NCBI RefSeq assembly: GCF_000430765.1
Contig: NZ_KE387240.1
Location: 270,213-334,212, forward strand
Direction of reading: 5' to 3'
Origin: Peribacillus kribbensis DSM 17871
GTDB taxonomy: Bacteria > Bacillota > Bacilli > Bacillales > DSM-1321
DNA length: 64,000 bases
Shown here: positions 46,429 through 54,132 of the stretch, piece after piece
How the letters are laid out: each line of letters opens with the position of its first letter
How positions within the stretch are numbered: the first letter of the stretch is position 1
Translations under genes and position numbers: made by a program
Notes under the pieces: model-generated
What the model saw: the letters and a program-made list of their open reading frames with translations, nothing else
Told to the model about the DNA's origin: nothing
Databases searched by the model: none

Positions 46429-46477
46429 ACAAATTAACTAAGGATAAATGAATGACAGCCGTTTAAAGGGGAGCGCC

Positions 46478-48091
46478 ATGAATCTGGAAAAATATCAACA
46501 TGCCTTGTTTAAAAATATGAAAGCTCAGCTCGTCTCATGGTTTGAAGAGGAGCGGGGAAATGAAATACCCTCGGAAGAAGTTTATCGATTTCTTCATTCC
46601 ATCAAAGGGACCGCAGGAACACTTGAGCTGGAAAAGCTTGCCCTTACAGCAGGCAGCCTGATGGATAAAATCGAAGGAAGAAAAAAATCATGGACCACAA
46701 ATGAGTTAAGGGAATTTTTATTTGAGCTCTTAGGAAGAACCTATGAAACCGAGTATTCGGTAGAAGAAGATTTAGAGCCTGTTCTTCAGAAAGAAAACAT
46801 TCCTCTTGTCTATCTTATCGATAATGATATTTCCATGCTGATGCTGCTTAAAGATGAGATGGAGAAAAAAGGATGGATGGTGATCGCCAATTCAGATCCT
46901 GGAAAAGCCATGGCCCAATTTTACGATTTCAATCCAGATTGCTTGATTGTGAATATACAGCTGCCAGAAAAAGACGGATTTCAGATACTTAAAGATATCA
47001 GGGAACAAAATGGGAAGTACTTCCTGCCGAAAATGATGCTCAGCAGTGAAAATACAAAAGAAAATAGAATAAAGGCCCTTATGCTTGGGGCAGATGATTT
47101 TATTTCAAAGCCCTTGGATTTGGAGGAGTTCCTACTTAGAGTGGAAAGGCAGATTGGAAAAAAGCAAATGTTCGATCAAATGGTGCTTGTCGATGAATTA
47201 ACACAGGTCTACAACCGCCGATTCCTCACAAAAATACTGGCGAGAAGCCTGGCAGAACTTAAACGGACTAGTGAATCCTTTACCGTGGCCATCGTGGATC
47301 TAGATTATTTTAAAAGAATCAATGATTCCTATGGGCATCTTGCTGGGGATAAGGTCCTGGAAGAATTCGCCTTCTTTTTAAAGAGAAGTGTCCGTGCTTC
47401 TGATATTGTAACTAGATACGGCGGAGAGGAATTCATCATCGTTTTTCCACACTCAACTTCGAGAGAGATTAAAACGCGCTTGGAAAACGTTCTTCATGAT
47501 TTCAGCAGGAAGACCTTCCATTCTGGGGAAGAGGGTTATACTGTTTCGTTTTCAGCAGGGGTTTATACGGTGTCTGATCATTCACTTGAAGAGAAGTCCA
47601 TTCTTCAACATGCCGACAGTGCCCTTTATGAAGCAAAGAAAAATGGGAGGGCCAGGATAGAAGTATCTGAAAATGGCCGGCAAGAACTACCGAAGAAAAG
47701 GCTTTTGGTATCTATTATTGATGACGATGCCATTATCCGTACCATGCTGGTCAAGATGATGGAAGCAGCCGATTTCCCAAACTATGAAGCAGATATCGAA
47801 TCATTTGAGGATGGCCTGAAATTTATCAGTTCAAGCAGGCTCAAACAAGAGGGCCATCATTTTTTGATCCTGGATGGGATGATGCCCTCAATGGACGGAC
47901 TTGAAGTCATCCAAGAAGTAAAAAAAGAAAGAGTGATAGGAAGGCTGACAGTCTTGATGCTGACAGGGAGAAAAAGTGAAACAGACATTGCAAGGGCTTT
48001 AAAGCTCGGGGCAGATGATTATGTGACTAAACCATTCAGCATCACAGAGCTGCAGGCCAGAATAGAAAGACTATTAAAAAGGATGGATTAA
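46478..48091 (+). CDS. HPt-REC-GGDEF-REC diguanylate cyclase (537 aa)
   Basis: An HPt domain (1-95) carries the phosphorelay histidine H40 in RFLHSIKGTAG. REC1 (about 108-225) has asparagine N159 (IVNIQLP) where the phospho-accepting aspartate should be. The GGDEF domain (about 235-395) has an intact GGEEF at 315-319 and a feedback-inhibition RxxD site (RASD, 306-309), so it should make c-di-GMP. REC2 (about 407-535) keeps D466 in LILDGMMP and the lysine in YVTKP. AAAGGGGAG serves the ATG at 46478; an ATG at 46448 is an alternative. It heads a six-gene co-directional locus. Confidence 0.9.
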   Translation: MNLEKYQHALFKNMKAQLVSWFEEERGNEIPSEEVYRFLHSIKGTAGTLELEKLALTAGSLMDKIEGRKKSWTTNELREFLFELLGRTYETEYSVEEDLEPVLQKENIPLVYLIDNDISMLMLLKDEMEKKGWMVIANSDPGKAMAQFYDFNPDCLIVNIQLPEKDGFQILKDIREQNGKYFLPKMMLSSENTKENRIKALMLGADDFISKPLDLEEFLLRVERQIGKKQMFDQMVLVDELTQVYNRRFLTKILARSLAELKRTSESFTVAIVDLDYFKRINDSYGHLAGDKVLEEFAFFLKRSVRASDIVTRYGGEEFIIVFPHSTSREIKTRLENVLHDFSRKTFHSGEEGYTVSFSAGVYTVSDHSLEEKSILQHADSALYEAKKNGRARIEVSENGRQELPKKRLLVSIIDDDAIIRTMLVKMMEAADFPNYEADIESFEDGLKFISSSRLKQEGHHFLILDGMMPSMDGLEVIQEVKKERVIGRLTVLMLTGRKSETDIARALKLGADDYVTKPFSITELQARIERLLKRMD

Positions 48092-48092
48092 G

Positions 48093-49127
48093 ATGCTCCA
48101 CCGCGAAATATGGATTCTTGTATCCGCAGCTGGTTTTATTAGTATTTTCTTATTTTTAATGCTTTCCTACCTTATTAGTAGAAAGGCATATGAGAACCAT
48201 CAAAGGAAGAATATCGATGACATCAAGAAGCGGTTAGAACCACTGCTTGCCGGCTATCTACTGGATGAAAACAGAGAACTGCATATTCAGGCAGATACTA
48301 AGCCGCAAAAAATAGCTCTTGAAGAGATATTGAGCAGTTTTTCTGCCGTACTTTCCGGAAACAGTGCCGGACGAATTACAGCAGCGGCCAGGAAGTTTTT
48401 GATTCCGTTTTATCAAAAGCAATTAAAGAGCAGGCTTTGGAGTGCAAGAATGAATGCCCTTTACCATCTGGATAAATTTTCATTATTTGAATTGGAGGAG
48501 GAACTGATAAGGCTTGCAGGAAGAAATAAGTCCTCTTCTGAAGCCTCCTATTCTATGCGCATCCTTGCTTCGGCAGACTATCCGGGAATTATTGATCTCT
48601 TAAAAAAAGCCGGGGAAATGCCGGAATTTGAATATCGAAAGATCTTATACCGTTTTTCCGAAAAAAGATTTGATGAAATGGTCCTGGGCTTTTACCTCTG
48701 TCCGGATTCTCTTAAGCTGGCTGTATTAGATTGTATGGGTCTTCAAAAGAGAATGCCTTATGCTCTTTTCCTGGAACATACAGCTGAAAAAAACAAGGGG
48801 GAAATCAGGCTTAGAGCTTTAAAGGCGATTGCCAGTATCGGCCTTATAGAGGATATCTCTCCCTATCTTCATCTGGCTCAGTCAGAGGAATGGCAGGAAA
48901 GGATGCTTGCAGCCAGGCTGTTCGGCATTGTGAAGGAAGAAAGGCTGAAGCCGCAGCTAGTCGAATTATTGCGTGATAAAAATTGGTGGGTGAGATATCA
49001 GGCAGGGAAGTCCTTGAAATCCTTCAAGCAGGGAGACGAAATACTAAGCAGTATATATCATCATGACCAAGATCCATTCGCAAGAGACATGGCCTGGGAA
49101 TGGGTGAATAAAGGAGCTGTTACGTAA
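48093..49127 (+). CDS. Membrane-anchored HEAT-repeat protein (344 aa)
   Basis: One N-terminal membrane segment (about 6-28, ILVSAAGFISIFLFLMLSYLI) is followed by a basic cytoplasmic-side helix and helical repeats. The last third shows typical HEAT units (EIRLRALKAIASIG, EWQERMLAARLFGIV and NWWVRYQAGKSLKSF). It starts 1 nt after the previous stop and ends 1 nt before the glycosyltransferase start, so it is part of the machine. HEAT proteins are scaffolds; here it may link the cyclase to the glycosyltransferase at the membrane (inference). Confidence 0.8.
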   Translation: MLHREIWILVSAAGFISIFLFLMLSYLISRKAYENHQRKNIDDIKKRLEPLLAGYLLDENRELHIQADTKPQKIALEEILSSFSAVLSGNSAGRITAAARKFLIPFYQKQLKSRLWSARMNALYHLDKFSLFELEEELIRLAGRNKSSSEASYSMRILASADYPGIIDLLKKAGEMPEFEYRKILYRFSEKRFDEMVLGFYLCPDSLKLAVLDCMGLQKRMPYALFLEHTAEKNKGEIRLRALKAIASIGLIEDISPYLHLAQSEEWQERMLAARLFGIVKEERLKPQLVELLRDKNWWVRYQAGKSLKSFKQGDEILSSIYHHDQDPFARDMAWEWVNKGAVT

Positions 49128-49128
49128 A

Positions 49129-50538
49129 TTGGAATTAATCTGGTCCGGCATCGGCTATTCGTTTGGTCTATTCATTGCATTTTTTATGGTATTGGTAATC
49201 GGATTTTATTCCATTATCTTACTTATTTCCATGATACACCTCAGAAAAGAATATAACCTGGATACGGACCTTGCTTATGAGGAGTTTTCCGATGAAAACT
49301 TTACGAAGCCGGTATCCATTATCGTACCAGCCTATAATGAGGAAGCCGGCATCATTCCGAGCGTTCGGTCACTGCTGAGCATTGATTATCCGCTGTTTGA
49401 AGTCATTGTTGTAAATGACGGATCCAAGGATGATACTCTGGAGAAAATGCTTCAGCATTATGAGATGAAGAAAATTGACAGGGTCGTACGGCAGCAGGCA
49501 CCTTCAAATGAGGTTTTAGGTATCTATCAAAGTGCCTCTCTGCCTCATCTTTTTTTAATTGATAAGGTGAATGGAGGAAAGGCGGATGCCTTGAATGCGG
49601 GACTGAACTTTTCGAGTTATCCGTATTTTTGTTCGCTCGACGGAGATTCCATTCTTGAGAGAGATGCTTTCAGGAAGGTAATGAAGCCCATTATCCAATC
49701 CGGGGAGGAAGTGATTGCCTCTGGAGGAAGCATTCGCATCGCCAATGGCTGTGTAATTGAAAATGGAAATATTAAAAAAATCGGGATCTCAAGCAATCCA
49801 TTGGCTATCATGCAGATTATCGAATACCTTCGGGCTTTTTTGATGGGAAGGATCGGCCTCTCCAGGCATAACCTGCTGCTGATTATTTCAGGAGCTTTTG
49901 GTGTGTTTTCCAAGCGCTGGGTCCTGGAAGCCGGCGGATATAAAAAAAATACAGTAGGGGAAGATATGGAGCTGGTTGTCCGGCTTCATCGAATGATAAG
50001 GGAGAGGGGACTTAAAAAGAAAATTGTTTATATACCTGATCCAGTGTGCTGGACGGAGGTCCCTGAGGAAATGAAGTATTTAAGAAGGCAGAGGAGCCGC
50101 TGGCACAGGGGATTATTTGAAAGCCTCTGGACGCATAGAAAGCTGACTCTTAATCCAAAGTATGGATCGATTGGGTTCATATCATTTCCTTATTTTTGGA
50201 TCGTTGAATTCTTAGGTCCGATTGTGGAACTCTCAGGCTATTTATTTATGATTCTTTCCTTATTCTTCGGCGGTGTCTATATCGAAATTGCCATTCTCCT
50301 ATTTTTACTGTCCTGCCTCTATGGATCGATTTTTTCCATGGCGTCTGTTCTGCTGGAAGAATGGAGCTTAAGGAAATACCCGAGAGTAGCCGACATTCTG
50401 AAACTGTTTCTATATTCGCTGACTGAGAGCCTTTGGTACCGCCCGCTGACAGTCTTCTGGCGTTTTGAGGGGATCATTCAGCTATTGAAGCGGGATGAGA
50501 GCTGGGGGGAAATGAAGAGGAAAGGGGTTTCTCAATGA
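49129..50538 (+). CDS. Family 2 processive-type glycosyltransferase (469 aa)
   Basis: A membrane polysaccharide synthase of the BcsA/IcaA/YdaM type. N-terminal membrane segments (about 5-36) precede the GT2 domain: PVSIIVPAYNEE, VNDGSKDD (96-101), KADALNAG, DGDS (171-174), the catalytic-base region GED (277-279) and QRSRW (321-325), the QxxRW mark of processive enzymes. Four C-terminal membrane segments follow. No PilZ domain is present, so any c-di-GMP control must act through a partner. The start is TTG at 49129, 12 nt after AAGGAG. The product sugar is unknown. Confidence 0.9.
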   Translation: MELIWSGIGYSFGLFIAFFMVLVIGFYSIILLISMIHLRKEYNLDTDLAYEEFSDENFTKPVSIIVPAYNEEAGIIPSVRSLLSIDYPLFEVIVVNDGSKDDTLEKMLQHYEMKKIDRVVRQQAPSNEVLGIYQSASLPHLFLIDKVNGGKADALNAGLNFSSYPYFCSLDGDSILERDAFRKVMKPIIQSGEEVIASGGSIRIANGCVIENGNIKKIGISSNPLAIMQIIEYLRAFLMGRIGLSRHNLLLIISGAFGVFSKRWVLEAGGYKKNTVGEDMELVVRLHRMIRERGLKKKIVYIPDPVCWTEVPEEMKYLRRQRSRWHRGLFESLWTHRKLTLNPKYGSIGFISFPYFWIVEFLGPIVELSGYLFMILSLFFGGVYIEIAILLFLLSCLYGSIFSMASVLLEEWSLRKYPRVADILKLFLYSLTESLWYRPLTVFWRFEGIIQLLKRDESWGEMKRKGVSQ

Positions 50539-53500
50539 GAAGAACATCCAGGAAGCCATTGATTTTACTTTTATACATTCTGGCATTCCTCATAGCGGCT
50601 TCCAGTCCTTTTTGGCTTTGGCAGATCAAGAGAGCGCATCCGCTGAATGTCTTGATTTTAGATAAAACGGTATCTGATTCATCCTATCGGGAGCATAAGG
50701 GGCTTACCTGGGTCTTGAATAATGAAAAGTATGTAAAGCCGGATGGAAAGCCTTATGACTATTCAAAGGATTACAGAGGATTTCAGCCTGAGGATAAAAA
50801 AACCTATAAAACTGCAGGACTGCCGGAAAAAATGGATCAATATGATGTGATTTATCTTGCCGATCAATATGGTGTATATGACGATGATTTTTTCGGAAGA
50901 AAACAAAAAAATAATAAGCTGCTGGATGGCGGCCTAACCTCTGCTGAAACAGAGCGGCTGGAAAATACCCTGGACGAACATAATAAAACTCTTATCGCTG
51001 AATTCAATACCTTTGCCAGTCCAACTGACCCGGAAGCCAGGGAGAGCATGTCCAATCTGCTTGGAATCGATTGGAACGGCTGGATCGGCAGATATTTCAG
51101 TGATTTTTCCAGCCGTGAGGTGCCATCATGGGTAAAGACAAACTATCAGCAGGAAACAAAGAAGAAGTGGAAGGGAACAGGTGAAGGCTTTGTCTTTGTT
51201 CATTCGAGCGGGAAGATTCTACTCCTGACACAAAATGAGCTTACTCAAAAAGGCGGCCTGAATTTCAGTCTCTCCAAGGAAGGCAGAAAACTGGCAGGCA
51301 GCAGCCTCAAGTCTAAATACGGGTATTGGTTTGATGTCATCACTCCAAGGGCAGGTACTAAGGAGCTGGCGGGGTATTCTCTCCCCGTTAAAGAAAGTGC
51401 GAAAAAACGATTGGACGCCTATCATATCCCGGCAGAATTTCCTGCTATTGTGCAGCAGCAAAACGCCCGCTATAATTCTTTTTACTTTGCGGGGGATTAT
51501 GCGGATGAGAAAGAAATACCTGAGATTTATCAGACAAGGGGAATATCTGATTGGAGGATGCATTTCGGCAATGCAGGCTCCTTTTATTGGAAGTCCTACG
51601 TCCCTTTTATGAAAGCTGTATTAAAGAATGGACTGAAAAAAACAGCCGGGCAGGAGCCGGTCGAGACAGCCAGCAGGAAAGGCGTGTTATACAATTCTAA
51701 AACAGGCGCCTCAAAGCTTGAAATCTATAAATCTGGGAAATGGCAGAATATCACCATAAAGGGAGTAAATATGGGGATCGCTAAGCCAGGCTACTTTCCG
51801 GGGGAGACGGCAATAACCAAAGCGGAATATTACCGCTGGTTTGAACAGATCGGAAATATGAATGCCAATGCCATACGGGTGTATACTCTTCATCCGCCGG
51901 CTTTCTATGAAGCCTTTTATGAATATAACAGGCGAGCCAAAAAACCATTATACCTCTTTCATGGTATCTGGATAGAAGAAGAAAAGCTGGTGAAGACCCA
52001 GAACATCTTCGCAGATGGGCAAACCCGGCAATTCGAAGAAAATATCCGTCAAATTATGGACGCTGTCCATGGAAGGGCCAGCATATCACCGCGGGCCGGG
52101 CATGCTTCCGGTGAATACAAATATGATATTTCGAAGTATGTAATCGGCTATATCCTCGGAATTGAATGGGATCCTGATGCGGTCCATTCAACGAATCAAA
52201 AAAATCACGGCATGAAGGATTTCAAAGGAACATACTTCAGTTCCCGGAATGCATCCCCGTTTGAAATCTGGATGTCGCAGATGATGAATTATACAGCGGA
52301 CTATGAAGAAAAACAGTATAAATGGCAGCATTCGCTAAGCTTTACCAACTGGGTCACTACAGACCTGCTCCACCACCCTGCGGAGCCGTCCAAAAAAGAG
52401 GATATGGTATCGGTCGATCCCAACCATATCGTAAAGGAACCCGAGTTTAATGCCGGGATGTTTGCGTCTTATCATGTTTATCCTTACTACCCGGATTTTT
52501 TGAATTACGAAGAAAAATACGTGACCTATAAGGACAAGGATGGGAATTTAAACAATTACGAAGGATATCTGGCCGATCTAATCTCCAAGCACAACATGCC
52601 TGTACTTGTGGCCGAATTCGGAGTGCCGGCCTCGCGCGGGCTTACCCATGAAAATGCAGAAGGCATGAATCAGGGAAATCATTCAGAAAAAGAGCAGGGA
52701 GAAATCGATAAGAGGCTTTTCAACTCCATTATCAGGACGGGCTCTGCGGGAGGACTTGTTTTCACCTGGCAGGACGAGTGGTTCAAAAGGACCTGGAATA
52801 CGATGGATGTGGATGATCCTGATCGGCGGCCGTACTGGAATAATGCCCAGACCAATGAGCAGCATTTTGGTCTCCTCGGTTTTGAGCCGGGTACGCCGGA
52901 CAGTTCCATTTATATAGATGGAAGCAGGGAAGATTGGCAGAGGCTCGGACCGAAAGCCAGCACATATGGCAGCCGCAAAGAACCATTGCAGATGTATTCA
53001 GATGAAGGCTATCTATACATCGGCAAAACATTGAGCAGGCCGATCAATTTTAAAAAGGAAAAGCTTTATTTCCTTTTCGATACAATCCCTGGACAGGGAA
53101 AGACGAAGATAAGGTTCGGGGATAGCACGGGCACCACCGTAAATGGAGTGGATTTTATGGCTGAAATTGACAGCGGGGGAGAGGCGCGTTTACTCGTGGA
53201 TAGCTATTACGACTCGTTTTATTACCAATACGGCCATCTTTTGCACATGATTCCTCAAGCTTCTTATGCAGGACAAAAAGATAATGAGATCTTTCATAAA
53301 ATCAGGCTTGCTTTAAATAAAGAATTAGTGATCCCGGATCGAAATCTGCGTGTTCCGTTTAAATCCTACGAAGCGGGAAAGCTTCAATTCGGAAACGGAA
53401 ATCCTGCAAGTAAAGATTTCGATTCCCTGACCGATATCAACATTAGCCGAGATAAGAAATTCTTAGAAATGAGGATTCCCTGGGCCTTGCTTAATGTAAA

Positions 53501-53738
53501 GGATCCGAGTACGAAAGAAGTGATGGGGGATATGTGGAAAGATGGCCTGGCAGCAAAAAAGACCATAAAAGAAATTAAAGTCTCAGAAGCGGCCGCATCC
53601 CAACAGCCTGATATGCGGGAATCCCCTGTGAATCCAGCATTTTATTCTTATAGCTGGAATGAGTGGGAACAGCCGGCATATTATGAACGGCTTAAGGATT
53701 CCTACTATATCATGAAGGAAGCTTATTCAGAGAGATAA
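50535..53738 (+). CDS. Large membrane-anchored putative glycoside hydrolase (1067 aa)
   Basis: An N-terminal membrane anchor (9-29) is followed by an alpha/beta domain (about 35-350) resembling glutamine-amidotransferase-like folds. Next comes a probable TIM-barrel glycosidase (about 380-760): KGVNMGIAKPGYFPGE, AIRVYTLHPPAFY, then E544 in GIEWDP and E694 in VAEFGVP, the pattern of acid/base and nucleophile in clan GH-A. A beta-rich C-terminal domain (about 790-1040, SIYIDGSREDWQRL) resembles CBM9/DOMON sugar-binding folds. Overlaps the GT gene by 4 nt. It probably trims or releases the polymer outside the cell. Family assignment is inferred. Confidence 0.75.
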   Translation: MRRTSRKPLILLLYILAFLIAASSPFWLWQIKRAHPLNVLILDKTVSDSSYREHKGLTWVLNNEKYVKPDGKPYDYSKDYRGFQPEDKKTYKTAGLPEKMDQYDVIYLADQYGVYDDDFFGRKQKNNKLLDGGLTSAETERLENTLDEHNKTLIAEFNTFASPTDPEARESMSNLLGIDWNGWIGRYFSDFSSREVPSWVKTNYQQETKKKWKGTGEGFVFVHSSGKILLLTQNELTQKGGLNFSLSKEGRKLAGSSLKSKYGYWFDVITPRAGTKELAGYSLPVKESAKKRLDAYHIPAEFPAIVQQQNARYNSFYFAGDYADEKEIPEIYQTRGISDWRMHFGNAGSFYWKSYVPFMKAVLKNGLKKTAGQEPVETASRKGVLYNSKTGASKLEIYKSGKWQNITIKGVNMGIAKPGYFPGETAITKAEYYRWFEQIGNMNANAIRVYTLHPPAFYEAFYEYNRRAKKPLYLFHGIWIEEEKLVKTQNIFADGQTRQFEENIRQIMDAVHGRASISPRAGHASGEYKYDISKYVIGYILGIEWDPDAVHSTNQKNHGMKDFKGTYFSSRNASPFEIWMSQMMNYTADYEEKQYKWQHSLSFTNWVTTDLLHHPAEPSKKEDMVSVDPNHIVKEPEFNAGMFASYHVYPYYPDFLNYEEKYVTYKDKDGNLNNYEGYLADLISKHNMPVLVAEFGVPASRGLTHENAEGMNQGNHSEKEQGEIDKRLFNSIIRTGSAGGLVFTWQDEWFKRTWNTMDVDDPDRRPYWNNAQTNEQHFGLLGFEPGTPDSSIYIDGSREDWQRLGPKASTYGSRKEPLQMYSDEGYLYIGKTLSRPINFKKEKLYFLFDTIPGQGKTKIRFGDSTGTTVNGVDFMAEIDSGGEARLLVDSYYDSFYYQYGHLLHMIPQASYAGQKDNEIFHKIRLALNKELVIPDRNLRVPFKSYEAGKLQFGNGNPASKDFDSLTDINISRDKKFLEMRIPWALLNVKDPSTKEVMGDMWKDGLAAKKTIKEIKVSEAAASQQPDMRESPVNPAFYSYSWNEWEQPAYYERLKDSYYIMKEAYSER

Positions 53739-53763
53739 CAGACAAAGAGGAAGGGGAAACAGC

Positions 53764-54132
53764 ATGAAACGGATTTTGCTTGCAGAGGATGAAGAAGTCC
53801 TGAGGATGCTAATTGTTGATGCACTTGAGGATTCAGATTTTTTGATCGATGAAGCAGCAGATGGAGGAGAGGCGCTGAGGCTATTTAAGATAAACGAATA
53901 TGATCTTGTCATTCTGGATTATATGATGCCGGTATACAGCGGATTGGAGGTCATCGAAAAGATCAGGAAGGAATTTAGAAACGACAAGACGAAAATTATG
54001 ATGCTTTCTGCAAAAAGCCAGCAGTATGAGCAGGAACGGATTCTTGAAGCAGGAGCAAATTATTTTATGGCCAAGCCCTTCAGTCCATTAAAGCTGATTG
54101 AAAAAATAGAGGAAATTGCAGATGAAGCATAA
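53764..54132 (+). CDS. Stand-alone response regulator receiver (122 aa)
   Basis: A CheY-like receiver with no output domain. The acidic pocket is in LAEDEE, the phospho-acceptor D52 in VILDYMMP, and the conserved lysine in FMAKPFSP. Lone receivers pass phosphate on; the HPt domain of the first gene in the locus is the natural partner. AGAGGAAGGGG precedes the start, and its end overlaps the kinase gene. Confidence 0.92.
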   Translation: MKRILLAEDEEVLRMLIVDALEDSDFLIDEAADGGEALRLFKINEYDLVILDYMMPVYSGLEVIEKIRKEFRNDKTKIMMLSAKSQQYEQERILEAGANYFMAKPFSPLKLIEKIEEIADEA

